The position numbers were made by a program, and so were the translations under genes. The notes below the pieces were generated by a model that saw nothing but the letters and a program-made list of their open reading frames with translations, was not told the origin of the DNA and made no database searches. A stretch of 64,000 nt of DNA from Paenibacillus sp. AN1007 (GTDB taxonomy: Bacteria > Bacillota > Bacilli > Paenibacillales > Paenibacillaceae), in the NCBI RefSeq assembly GCF_040702995.1, contig NZ_CP159992.1:6291001-6355000 (forward strand), in the 5' to 3' direction. Below, in pieces: positions 44,445 to 53,001 of this stretch (the first letter of the stretch is position 1; each line of letters opens with the position of its first letter).

Positions 44445-44993
44445 ATGGATATCGGCTTGGCAATTCGAACGATACGAAAACAGAAACAGATTACCATCAT
44501 GCAGATGTGTGAGGGCACGGGACTGTCCAAAGGTTTCATCAGCAATGTGGAAAATAACAAAACCTCACCCTCCATTGCTACACTGGAAAGCATTGCCGAC
44601 TATCTGGATGTGCCGCTGCCGTACCTGCTGCTAACACCGGAACAGCGGATGAATGTGGTGCGGAGGCATGAACGCAAGGAAACGACTGCGGGCAGCGGGC
44701 AGATCAAAGTACAGCAGTTAACGGCGAAAGGCGCTATGCGCATGTCGATCGTAGAGCTGCCACCAGGGGCTTCTACAGGTATAAGTAAACATGCGGGTGA
44801 GGAGAGCCATCTGGTCATGCAGGGGGTGATCCAGGCAAAGCAGGGAGAGGATGAGGAAACGCTGGAAGCGGGAGATTCATTTACGTGGAACGCGATTGTA
44901 CCGCATGAGGTTACCAATATTGGCGATGAGCCCGCCGTTGTATTGATTGCAGTGTCCAAGGAATTGGAGCTGGATCACCTGCTGAACCCGTAA
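44445..44993 (+). CDS. XRE family regulator with C-terminal cupin domain
   Basis: 182-aa DNA-binding protein. Residues 5-60 form an XRE helix-turn-helix (IRTIRKQKQITIMQMCEGTG, LSKGFISNVENNKTSPS, IATLESIADYLDVPL). Residues about 110-178 form a cupin barrel (HAGEESHLVMQGVIQA, GDSFTWNAIVPHEVTNIGDE) for a small ligand. This two-domain type (PuuR/SutR-like) regulates amine or sulfur metabolism in other bacteria; target here unknown. Starts 40 bases after the glyoxalase gene, so possibly co-transcribed with it. Confidence 0.9.
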   Translation: MDIGLAIRTIRKQKQITIMQMCEGTGLSKGFISNVENNKTSPSIATLESIADYLDVPLPYLLLTPEQRMNVVRRHERKETTAGSGQIKVQQLTAKGAMRMSIVELPPGASTGISKHAGEESHLVMQGVIQAKQGEDEETLEAGDSFTWNAIVPHEVTNIGDEPAVVLIAVSKELELDHLLNP

Positions 44994-45020
44994 GTGGGAG
45001 AGAGATAATGAAGTATTATA

Positions 45021-45054
45021 AAAACCACCAACCAGAACGCTGGTTGGTGGTTTT
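45021..45054. terminator. Strong bidirectional terminator
   Basis: Fifteen-base perfect arms AAAACCACCAACCAG (45021-45035) and CTGGTTGGTGGTTTT (45040-45054) with an AACG loop; serves the XRE gene and the convergent SDR gene. Confidence 0.9.
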
Positions 45055-45099
45055 CGGGCTCTCTTTCTGCTTCTAATGAAGCTGGCCTTCGCTTGAGGC

Positions 45100-45819
45100 T
45101 TACTGTGGATTGGTTGTCCAGAGACCTGCGGCTTTAACGAATACACGATCGGACAGCTTCAATGTTGCCAGCGCAAGCTCAGCCACATCTTCAGCCTGCA
45201 TCATGCGATCTTCGTCTCCAATCTTGAGTCCGGCATTCACAGCCAGTTCGGTATTCACCGTGCTTGGTGTCAATGCAGTTACACGAATATTGGATTTGCG
45301 GACTTCCTGCATCAGGGATTCTGTCATTCCAAGCAGTGCAAACTTGGAAGCACAGTAGGCGGAACCTGTAGCGAATCCGCGCTCGCCTGCTGTTGAAGCA
45401 ATATTGATGATGCTGCCGCTGCTCTCCTTGATCATGCTTGGAAGGACGGCACGTGTCACGTAGTATGTACCCATTACATTGACATGCAGGATGCGCTCCC
45501 ACTCTTCAGGGTCCATGTCCAGGAGTGTTCCGAATTTGCCGATCCCTGCATTATTAATCAGGATATCAACGGCTCCAAGCTCCAGCTCAATCGCTGCGAC
45601 TGCAGCTTCAGCTTGAGTGCGATCCGAGATGTCGGCTGCTGCGCTGGTTACTTTTATACCATATTCCTGGCTTAAAGACTCTTGAAGGGCCTGAAGGTCA
45701 GAAGCCGTGCGGGCAATCAGTCCGAGATGTACGCCTTCCTTGGCAAGGGCTTCGGCAATGGCACGTCCGATACCTTTACCAGCACCTGTAATAATGGCTG
45801 TTTTATTTTTAAGTTCCAT
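45100..45819 (-). CDS. SDR family 3-ketoacyl reductase (FabG/YmfI-like)
   Basis: Classical short-chain dehydrogenase, 239 aa. Cofactor motif ITGAGKGIGRAIA (TGxxxGIG), NNAG at about residue 89, catalytic Ser in NIASTAGERG and YxxxK in YCASK (about 153-157). The Arg in GLIARTASDL suggests NADP. Substrate not determined; such stand-alone FabG-like proteins (for example B. subtilis YvaG/FabG paralogs) reduce keto groups in diverse metabolites. AGGAGG is eight bases before the ATG. Confidence 0.9.
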   Translation of the reverse strand: MELKNKTAIITGAGKGIGRAIAEALAKEGVHLGLIARTASDLQALQESLSQEYGIKVTSAAADISDRTQAEAAVAAIELELGAVDILINNAGIGKFGTLLDMDPEEWERILHVNVMGTYYVTRAVLPSMIKESSGSIINIASTAGERGFATGSAYCASKFALLGMTESLMQEVRKSNIRVTALTPSTVNTELAVNAGLKIGDEDRMMQAEDVAELALATLKLSDRVFVKAAGLWTTNPQ

Positions 45820-45891
45820 GGGATAATCCTCCTCAGCATTTGGGTTAGCACTTGATTATACTATACTTTACCCAACGATCGGAAATATGCT

Positions 45892-46797
45892 TCATGGCTG
45901 TTTAGTAATCTCAATGCTGCCGGATGTTGTTCTGGCCTTAATCAGTTCCTTGCTCACCATTGGTGATTCAGGTACATCGACATCACCTGAAGTGGCGCGG
46001 GCATCATAGATACCGTCAAAATCAGGTGCAGCCTGAATGTAGATATCTCCCGAAGTCCCCGAAGCGTTAACGGAAGCTGCTTGAGACTGCTCGATATGTA
46101 TACTTCCCGAAGTGAACTCGACGTCCGCATCACCGTTTAAATTTGTAATCCGGATATCTCCTGACTGAATGCTGCTTGTTACTTTTCCGGCAATCTGATC
46201 TGCTTTAAAGCTTCCTGAGGTTTGTTCAACGGTCATATCTCCGTTGATTGTGGAAGCAGCAATGTCTCCGGAAGTCAGTGATAGTTCAATTCGAGGAACT
46301 TTGACTTCCTGCAAACGGATAGAACCGGACGTGTTTTTCATTTCTAGTGATTGAGCGTGCAGTCCATTTACATCCCAGTCACTTGAGGAGGAATGCAGTG
46401 AGACATCATTTAAACGATATCCTTCCGGTAAAGCTACGGTTATTCTTGAATCCTCTTCGTCCCAATGAAAGGTAAGAAATTGAAAGCGGGCACGCTTTTC
46501 CTGGGTCAGCTTGAATGTGCCATCGGTCAATTTTGCCTGTTCAAAGCTTTTGATCTCATGTTCATCCCATTTGCCGTCTACCTCGATATATGCATCGTTA
46601 TCCGGGCTGACAATGAATTCAATATCAGCATCAAAGCTGCCGTTCATCTGGATGTTCTGCAGCTCCCCGGAATTGAAGTCCCACCGTTTAGCGTATGGCT
46701 CCCGTTCGTCTCCAAACTGAACGCCGTAGATGGATGTACCAAGCAAACCTATTCCGATACAGATGACGGCAATTGCAATCCATTTTTTAGTACTCAT
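45892..46797 (-). CDS. DUF4097 family beta-strand repeat protein (LiaG-like)
   Basis: 301-aa membrane-anchored protein. An N-terminal helix (WIAIAVICIGIGLLGTSIYG) leads to an outer domain built from short repeated beta-strands with the recurrent TSGDI/TSGSI motif (for example LTSGDIAAST, EQTSGSFKAD, SIQSGDIRIT, EFTSGSIHIE), giving a right-handed beta-helix. Third gene of a padR-DUF1700-DUF4097 operon; start ATG 46797 overlaps the previous stop by 4 bases. Related proteins sit in cell-envelope stress operons; the function is not established. Confidence 0.85.
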   Translation of the reverse strand: MSTKKWIAIAVICIGIGLLGTSIYGVQFGDEREPYAKRWDFNSGELQNIQMNGSFDADIEFIVSPDNDAYIEVDGKWDEHEIKSFEQAKLTDGTFKLTQEKRARFQFLTFHWDEEDSRITVALPEGYRLNDVSLHSSSSDWDVNGLHAQSLEMKNTSGSIRLQEVKVPRIELSLTSGDIAASTINGDMTVEQTSGSFKADQIAGKVTSSIQSGDIRITNLNGDADVEFTSGSIHIEQSQAASVNASGTSGDIYIQAAPDFDGIYDARATSGDVDVPESPMVSKELIKARTTSGSIEITKQP

Positions 46798-47399
46798 GAA
46801 GAAACATCCCCTTTCATCACTTTTGCATTCCAACGAATATATTGAAGCGTAATGGTTTTAAATGCTCGAAAAACAAACTTGGAGGCAAAGGCAAACAGTA
46901 TGCCAATTCCGAATAAACCAATGGACACGAAAATTTCCGCTTTTTCGAGGTGGTTCAGAAATAGATAATCTACAATAGCGGCGACAGGGGCCAGGGTCAG
47001 CAGGGACATGCCTGCAATGGTGAGCCACACCGACCAGAGGCTGAGACCGATGGGAATCATGAGCATCAGATTCAAGAATATCAAGCCGATTAGGGCGAAA
47101 AAATTGCGTGCAGCCCGATTCCGGTTCACGGCTGGCTGCCTCTCTCCGAATGGAGGTGCATAGAAGGGGTCCGTACCGGATATATCAGAGTATGTGTGAG
47201 CCTCGTACCGATCGCCGAGTGCTTCACGCGCAATCTCCTCCGGACGACCCAGTTCCCGGGAGATTTCCTCTTCGGATCTGCCTTCACGCAGTCCGATGGC
47301 GAAATGCTGGTCATAATCCGCAAGCAGTTCGGCACGTTCTAACGGGTCCAGCGGACGTAAATGCTTTTCCATCGCCTGCATAAATTGTTGTCTATTCAT
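46794..47399 (-). CDS. DUF1700 (HAAS-type) membrane protein
   Basis: 201-aa protein. N-terminal cytoplasmic helical domain of about 65 residues with the family hallmark DYDQHFAIGLREGRSEEEIS and RELGRPEEIAREAL, followed by a linker and three to four membrane helices (about 105-190). DUF1700 proteins are nearly always paired with a PadR regulator, as here, and are thought to act as its membrane partner. Overlaps padR by 8 bases and the DUF4097 gene by 4. Confidence 0.87.
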   Translation of the reverse strand: MNRQQFMQAMEKHLRPLDPLERAELLADYDQHFAIGLREGRSEEEISRELGRPEEIAREALGDRYEAHTYSDISGTDPFYAPPFGERQPAVNRNRAARNFFALIGLIFLNLMLMIPIGLSLWSVWLTIAGMSLLTLAPVAAIVDYLFLNHLEKAEIFVSIGLFGIGILFAFASKFVFRAFKTITLQYIRWNAKVMKGDVSS

Positions 47400-47721
47400 C
47401 TTCGGTTCCTTCCTCTATCAGATTTGCAACGCTGCGTACAAATGTGTTCCATTCTGTGGTTAGTACTTCCATATATTCACGGCCTGTATCGGACAGGCGG
47501 TAATATTTACGGGGAGGTCCCTCACTGGATTCTTGCAGATAAGTTGTACAGTATCCGTCCTTCACAAGCCGGCGGAGCAAAGGATACAGCGCACCTTCAG
47601 CCACTTCAAAATGTTTGGAGACCGCCTGAGCCAGTTCGTAACCATAGCGATCCTGACGATGAATCAAGACCAGGACGCACAGCTCCAGTACCCCTTTTTT
47701 GAACTGGATGTTCACATTCAC
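47392..47721 (-). CDS. PadR family transcriptional regulator
   Basis: 109-aa winged-helix repressor. KKGVLELCVLVLIHRQDRYG and YELAQAV form the start of the domain, VAEGALYPLLRRLVKDGYCT is the recognition helix, PPRKYYRLSDTGREYM the wing. Start is GTG 47721: AGGAGG is eight bases before it, while the ATG at 47723 is out of frame. It heads the operon and probably represses it through the CACTA repeats at 47750-47802. Confidence 0.92.
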   Translation of the reverse strand: MNVNIQFKKGVLELCVLVLIHRQDRYGYELAQAVSKHFEVAEGALYPLLRRLVKDGYCTTYLQESSEGPPRKYYRLSDTGREYMEVLTTEWNTFVRSVANLIEEGTEDE

Positions 47722-47749
47722 ATCGGTTCCTCCTGGTTCTTTTCAATAT

Positions 47750-47802
47750 TCACTATTATGTATTATTCAGTAGTGATGAACTCATCATAGCATTCACTAG
47801 TG
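47750..47802. promoter_or_regulatory. CACTA/TAGTG repeats in the padR promoter
   Basis: TCACTA (47750-47755) pairs with TAGTGA (47771-47776), and a CACTAGTG palindrome lies at 47795-47802. Evenly spaced sites of one half-site sequence upstream of padR suggest the autoregulatory operator. Confidence 0.5.
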
Positions 47803-47851
47803 TGTAATGCAACGCAGTATTTATAAATAAGCCTTGATATCAGCATACAGA

Positions 47852-47898
47852 AAAACCGGATCGGCTGCTTCCGTCTGGAGGCGGATACCGACCCGGTC
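47852..47898 (-). terminator. Intrinsic terminator after the FAD-Rieske gene
   Basis: ACCGGATCGG (47856-47865) with CCGACCCGGT (47889-47898), one mismatch, inner CCG-T-CTGGAGG pairing; five U residues follow on the minus strand. Confidence 0.7.
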
Positions 47899-47981
47899 TA
47901 TAAGATGAATGTACGAAAGGCACCCTGAACGCGGCTTCACAATTCGGGGTTCACGGGGTTCAGATGAGACAGCTCGTGTAA

Positions 47982-49526
47982 TTAAGGTCCCTGCACATCC
48001 AGGATCGGAAGGTCTTCTACCGCAGGTCCTTCTATGACGCGGCCTTCATAATTGAAACGGGAGCCATGGCAGGGACAGTCCCAGGAACGCTCTCCTTTGT
48101 TCCATTCCACTTCGCATCCCAGATGGGTGCAGGTTGTATCGACCAGAAAGAGCTTTCCGCTGGTGTCCTTGTAGGCACCGGCCCGTTTGCCGTTATGACG
48201 AACGACGGCTCCTTCGTCATTCTCAATCTCGCTTATATTTTTGTGAACGATGCCTACTTTTCCGGAAATTAATTCCTTTGCAACATTGACGTTTTCCACA
48301 ATAAAGTTTTTGATGCCCGGGTCGGCTTTGAATCTTGCCGGATCAAAAACAGCGGCATGTGGATTATCCCGTCCAGTAATCCGGTCTGCCAGTATATGCC
48401 CAGCCATCGTGCCTGTAGTCATTCCCCATTTGGCAAAGCCTGTGGCAACATAGATCCGTTCATGTCTTCCGGTGATCGGTCCGATGTAGGGTACTTTATC
48501 GATGGAGATGAGATCTTGGGCAGACCAGCGAAATGGAATGCTGCGAATGCCAAACGTTTCTGCTGCATACTGCTCCAGGCGCTCGTAGTGACCGAAGGTG
48601 CATATGCCTTGTCCGGTTTTATGGTTTTCCCCGCCGAAGAGAATATGCTCTTTGCCATTGTGTATGACGGCACGAAGTGAACGGGCCGGTTCATCATCCG
48701 AGATGTACATGCCGCCGGCATACGTTTTTTCTGGCTCAACCATCACCGCATAGGAACGCTCGGCATGAAGCCGGGTGAAGTAAAATCCGGGATCATACAC
48801 GGGAAAATGAGAAGCGACAACGATATGCTCTGCCGTGACGAATGAACCGCCATACGTTCGTATTCGAAGGGAAGCTTCTTCCTCAACATCGGTTACCGTG
48901 GTGTGTTCATAGATGCGCACACCCTGCTTCACGGCTGTTTCCAGCAGATAATGAAGGTAGGCTAACGGATCAAACCGTGCTTGCCCGGGCATACGAATAC
49001 CTGCTCTGGATGGGACAGGGATTGGCAGTGGATCTACCCATTCACCGGGGATGTTCAATTTGCCGTAAGCAGTCAGCTCAATCTCGAGCTTTTTAATATT
49101 GTCTTCGGATTGAATATAGACATAGGCATCCTCATCGGACCACTGGCAGTTGATGTGCTTTTCCTTGACTAAACTGCGCATCCAGCTCGCTGCACTCGCA
49201 TTCCCTTCATAGTACATCTGTGCCTGCTCCTGCCCGAAATGATGCATGATTTCGTCAAAGATCACCCCATGCTGTGCAGATACTTTAGCAGTCGTATGGC
49301 CGGTTGTACCATCCAGCACCTTGCCTGCTTCAAGCAGCACAACACTCAGACCAGACTGTGCAAGCAGATAGGCCGTTGTAATGCCTGCGATCCCGGCACC
49401 AATAATGGCTACGTCGGCTGAAGTGTCCTCTGCCAGCTTCGGATAGGTATTGAATGTATTCGCGGCTCGCCATAAAGATTCCGGGATCGGCGGCAAATTT
49501 GTTTTTAACTGCTCGTGTTCACTCAT
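47982..49526 (-). CDS. FAD-dependent oxidoreductase with C-terminal Rieske domain
   Basis: 514-aa enzyme. N-terminal DAO-type flavin domain: ADVAIIGAGIAGITTAYLLA (GxGxxG, about 38-57), GTTGHTTAKVSAQHG, and a C-terminal FAD contact PYIGPITGRHERIYVATGFA. Residues about 425-510 are a Rieske 2Fe-2S domain with CTHLGCEVEW and CPCHGSRFNYEGRVIEGPA, giving both Cys-His pairs. Such fusions resemble gamma-glutamylputrescine oxidase-like proteins of Bacillales; substrate unknown. AGGAGGAAGAAAATAA precedes the ATG. Single gene. Confidence 0.9.
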   Translation of the reverse strand: MSEHEQLKTNLPPIPESLWRAANTFNTYPKLAEDTSADVAIIGAGIAGITTAYLLAQSGLSVVLLEAGKVLDGTTGHTTAKVSAQHGVIFDEIMHHFGQEQAQMYYEGNASAASWMRSLVKEKHINCQWSDEDAYVYIQSEDNIKKLEIELTAYGKLNIPGEWVDPLPIPVPSRAGIRMPGQARFDPLAYLHYLLETAVKQGVRIYEHTTVTDVEEEASLRIRTYGGSFVTAEHIVVASHFPVYDPGFYFTRLHAERSYAVMVEPEKTYAGGMYISDDEPARSLRAVIHNGKEHILFGGENHKTGQGICTFGHYERLEQYAAETFGIRSIPFRWSAQDLISIDKVPYIGPITGRHERIYVATGFAKWGMTTGTMAGHILADRITGRDNPHAAVFDPARFKADPGIKNFIVENVNVAKELISGKVGIVHKNISEIENDEGAVVRHNGKRAGAYKDTSGKLFLVDTTCTHLGCEVEWNKGERSWDCPCHGSRFNYEGRVIEGPAVEDLPILDVQGP

Positions 49527-49895
49527 TTATTTTCTTCCTCCTCGATCTGGATCAGACCCTATTGCGGGATGCCTGGGTTCATATATTCCAGTACTTCTAA
49601 TCAGGATTGCCAGAGTATGCCAGAAAAAAACGAGTACACCTATAATTTAAGAGTGGAAGCTTCACATTTTCATGAATCGGCCCCTGTATTTTTGACTTCA
49701 TATGTTTTATAGTAGGAATATCGAAATCGTTTTAGAAAAATATAATGAACATCCTATTCTTAGAAGAATGCATGTATGACAAAGGGTTTTTAGTCAATTT
49801 AGCAGTATAATGCATCTGAACTAATGCATAATTTATTTTAAAATTGTATTCGCTATCATTATAATTATAATTTCATTTATTGAAGGAGATTGGAT
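49527..49895. other. Intergenic interval upstream of the GH3 gene
   Basis: Divergent promoter region; no gene seen. A TATAAT at 49806-49811 is the best minus 10 for the GH3 gene, without a convincing minus 35. The ribosome site is AAGGAG at 49883-49888. Confidence 0.5.
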
Positions 49896-52727
49896 ATGAC
49901 AACTCATCAAACGAAATACCCGTTTCAAGATACTGCACTTCCGCTTAACGATCGGGTAAAGGACCTCGTATCCCGGTTGACAGATGAAGAAAAAATCGAA
50001 TCCATGCTCCAGTACCAGCCAGCCGTTGAGCGCTTGGGTGTGGCGGCTTACAAACACGGAACGGAAGCTGCGCACGGACTGGCATGGCTTGGTGAAGCGA
50101 CATCCTTCCCACAGCCTGTTGGGCTGGCATGTACGTGGGATACAGATTTGATGAAACAAATCGGCTCCGTCATCGGAGATGAAGCACGTGTATTCTATAA
50201 GCGTAATCCTGCCGTCAATGGTCTTACCCTGTGGGCACCAACGGTGGATATGGAACGTGATCCGCGCTGGGGTCGGAATGAGGAAGCGTATGGTGAGGAC
50301 CCGGAGCTGACAGCAGAGCTGACAACCGCATTGGTAAAGGGCATCCAGGGTGATCACCCCCAATACTATAAAGCGGTGGCTACCCTCAAACACTTTCTAG
50401 GCAACAACAACGAGGTGGATCGCGGCAGCGGCTCATCCAGTATCGATCCGCGCAATATGCGCGAATATTATTTGAAAGCATTTGAAAAGCCGTTCAAGCA
50501 GGGCGGAGCACAGTCAATGATGACTGCGTACAACTCTATCAATGGAACGCCAGCTCTGCTGCATCCCTATGTGAACGAGATTGTCAAAGGTGAATGGGGC
50601 ATGGATGGTTTTATCGTCAGCGATGCGGGTGACGTGATGGGCATCAAAAATGACCATCACTACTACGATTCCCACACACCAGGTACGGTGGAGTCAGTCA
50701 AAGCAGGGATTGACAGCATCACCGATGATGCCGAACTGTCCAAGCAAGCGCTGCGTGAAGGGCTGGAGCAGGGGCTGCTCAGCATGGAGGATATTGATAA
50801 AGCCTTGTTCAACACTTTCCGTGTACGTTTCCGTCTCGGTGAGTTTGATCCCGAAGAAGGCAACCCGTATGCTGCAATCGGCGAGGAATCTATGATGACA
50901 GAGAAGGCCAAGGCATTGTCTCTTCGGGCGGCGAGAGAACAAATGGTCCTGCTTAAAAATGATAAAAGCATCCTGCCCCTGGACAAAACCCAAGCAGGTA
51001 AAGTGGCTGTCATTGGTCAGCTCGGCGGAACAGTCTATCGGGACTGGTATGCAGGAACGCTGCCTTACCATGTGACACCTCTGGAAGCCATTCGCAGCAA
51101 AGTAGGCAGCGATAACGTAACCTTCCAGGATGGTGATGACCGCATCACGCTGACTTCTAAAGCAAGCGGTAAGAAGCTGGGACTTGTCCGGACCGAGAAC
51201 TCACCTGTGATGGCAGTCAAAGCTTCGGAAGAAGCCGAGACGTTCCGAGTGACGGACTGGGGTTTTGGCAGTTACACGCTGCAGGCCGAAAGTAATGGCA
51301 AATACCTGACCACGGATGAAGAGTCCGTCACTGCGTCAGCTAATGAGGTGTATGGCTGGTTTGTCAAAGAAGTATTTCACCTGCTTCCGCAGCCTGACGG
51401 CAGTGTAGGATTGACAACTTGGAATGGCAAAGTGGTGACCGTGCCGGCTGAAGGGCATGATGCGCTCAAGGTGTCTGAAGAGCTGAAGAAATTTGGTGAT
51501 GCCGAGACATTTCAGCAAAATGTAGTAATCAGCGGAATAGAAGAAGCCGTTACTGCTGCCAAAGAAGCCGAGACAGCCATTGTATTTGTTGGTAACAACC
51601 CACTCGTCAACGGCAAAGAAGAAGTGGATCGTCCGGGTCTGGATCTGGCCGAATCACAGCAGCGGCTGGTGCAGGCCGTATATGAGGCTAACCCGAATAC
51701 GGTAGTGGTCATCGTGGGAAGTTATCCATTTACCTGTAACTGGGTTCAGGAGAATATTCCAGCGATCCTGTACACGTCACATGCCGGACAGGAACTGGGC
51801 AGCGCAGTCGCTGACGTGCTGTACGGGGATTATGCTCCTGCGGGCCGTTTGAACATGACTTGGGTACAATCGGAAGATCAGCTGCCCGATATTCGCGATT
51901 ACGATATCATTCAATCTGGACGGACGTATCAATATTTTGAAGGCAGTGTGTTATATCCGTTCGGACACGGGCTGACATATGCATCATTTAAATACAGCAA
52001 TCTGGAGGTTAGTCCTTTACAAGCGGGCCAAGATGACCAAGTGACGATCCGTGTGGATGTGACCAATACCGGCTCAATCGACAGTGACGAGGTGGTGCAG
52101 CTGTATGTACGTGCAGGCAAGTCAAGAGTTAAACGTCCGCTCAAAACGCTGAAAGCTTTCCGCCGCCTTCATATTAAAGCAGGAGCGACAGTAACGGTTC
52201 ATTTTGAGCTGCCTGTTCAGGAACTGGCAATCTGGGATGTCACGCGTGACCGGTACGTAGTGGAGGAAGGCATTTATTCCATCATGGCAGCCAAGTCTTC
52301 ATCGGATGTGCAGTTAGTTGCAGATCTGAAGGTAGTGGGAGAGACTATTCCTGCACGTAATCTAAGTGTGAGTACACGCGCCGAGAACTATGATGCGTAT
52401 CAGGGTGTGGAACTGGATGAGTGCAAAGAAGGCGGAACAGCAGTCCGTGTTATCGGAGAGCGGGGGTGGATTGCCTTTAAGGATGCTGATCTTGGAAGCG
52501 GGATGACTGTTCTTGAAGCACGCGTATCTGCAGAACAGGAAGATGGTGTGCTGGAAGTGAGATTAGGTGCACCTGATGGCGCAATTGCTGGTCGTTTGGA
52601 ACTGGCACGGGGCGGTGCGCAGCAGTGGCAGTCGGTTAAAGCTGAACTGACAGGAGCAGCGGGATTGCAGGATGTTTATCTGGTACTGACTGCGGGTGTA
52701 CGCATTCGTCATTTCGAGATTCGTTAG
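49896..52727 (+). CDS. Glycoside hydrolase family 3 beta-glycosidase with C-terminal carbohydrate-binding module
   Basis: 943-aa cytoplasmic enzyme (no signal peptide) releasing beta-linked glucose or xylose from oligosaccharides. GH3 N-terminal barrel about 20-320, with nucleophile Asp243 in GFIVSDAGDVMG and LKHFLGNNNEVDRGS (substrate site). GH3 C-domain about 340-620, split by an about 120-residue insertion (355 after PYHVTPLEAIRSK, to about 530) with a fascin/trefoil look (GKYLTTDEE). Fibronectin III-like domain about 675-750, and a CBM6-like module about 825-943 (ARVSAEQEDGVLEVRLGAP). The SDAG motif resembles xylosidase/glucosidase types. TTG 49890 is in frame but ATG 49896 has the right spacing. 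Confidence 0.9.
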   Translation: MTTHQTKYPFQDTALPLNDRVKDLVSRLTDEEKIESMLQYQPAVERLGVAAYKHGTEAAHGLAWLGEATSFPQPVGLACTWDTDLMKQIGSVIGDEARVFYKRNPAVNGLTLWAPTVDMERDPRWGRNEEAYGEDPELTAELTTALVKGIQGDHPQYYKAVATLKHFLGNNNEVDRGSGSSSIDPRNMREYYLKAFEKPFKQGGAQSMMTAYNSINGTPALLHPYVNEIVKGEWGMDGFIVSDAGDVMGIKNDHHYYDSHTPGTVESVKAGIDSITDDAELSKQALREGLEQGLLSMEDIDKALFNTFRVRFRLGEFDPEEGNPYAAIGEESMMTEKAKALSLRAAREQMVLLKNDKSILPLDKTQAGKVAVIGQLGGTVYRDWYAGTLPYHVTPLEAIRSKVGSDNVTFQDGDDRITLTSKASGKKLGLVRTENSPVMAVKASEEAETFRVTDWGFGSYTLQAESNGKYLTTDEESVTASANEVYGWFVKEVFHLLPQPDGSVGLTTWNGKVVTVPAEGHDALKVSEELKKFGDAETFQQNVVISGIEEAVTAAKEAETAIVFVGNNPLVNGKEEVDRPGLDLAESQQRLVQAVYEANPNTVVVIVGSYPFTCNWVQENIPAILYTSHAGQELGSAVADVLYGDYAPAGRLNMTWVQSEDQLPDIRDYDIIQSGRTYQYFEGSVLYPFGHGLTYASFKYSNLEVSPLQAGQDDQVTIRVDVTNTGSIDSDEVVQLYVRAGKSRVKRPLKTLKAFRRLHIKAGATVTVHFELPVQELAIWDVTRDRYVVEEGIYSIMAAKSSSDVQLVADLKVVGETIPARNLSVSTRAENYDAYQGVELDECKEGGTAVRVIGERGWIAFKDADLGSGMTVLEARVSAEQEDGVLEVRLGAPDGAIAGRLELARGGAQQWQSVKAELTGAAGLQDVYLVLTAGVRIRHFEIR

Positions 52728-52802
52728 TTATAGAACATATAAAAGAGAGCTTACGATTAGCAGAAGGTCGCCGACTTTCTATTGTATCCTCTCTGTAATA
52801 TG

Positions 52803-52833
52803 GGGCTGCCAGCTTTGCTGGTTGGCCCTTTTT
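52803..52833 (+). terminator. Intrinsic terminator after the GH3 gene
   Basis: GGGC-TG-CCAGC pairs with GCTGG-TT-GGCCC around a TTT loop, followed by TTTTT. Confidence 0.85.
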
Positions 52834-53001
52834 GCGTTTTTTCTAAGGTTCCCATTCAAAAACAGAAATTATATAACGATAAATACTATATAGTGTCATA
52901 TCATTAACTGCTTGCAAAGGTGAAGAAAAGCCAATCTCAGGCGCATTCTTTATCAGGACGGATATGTAAGCTGGAAAAGCCAAGGAAAAGAGGAAACTCC
53001 A

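Noticed and set aside
49840..49885. Fur box upstream of the GH3 gene
   Set aside because: The AT-rich TATCATTATAATTATAAT has only a partial match to the 19-bp consensus and no dyad symmetry.
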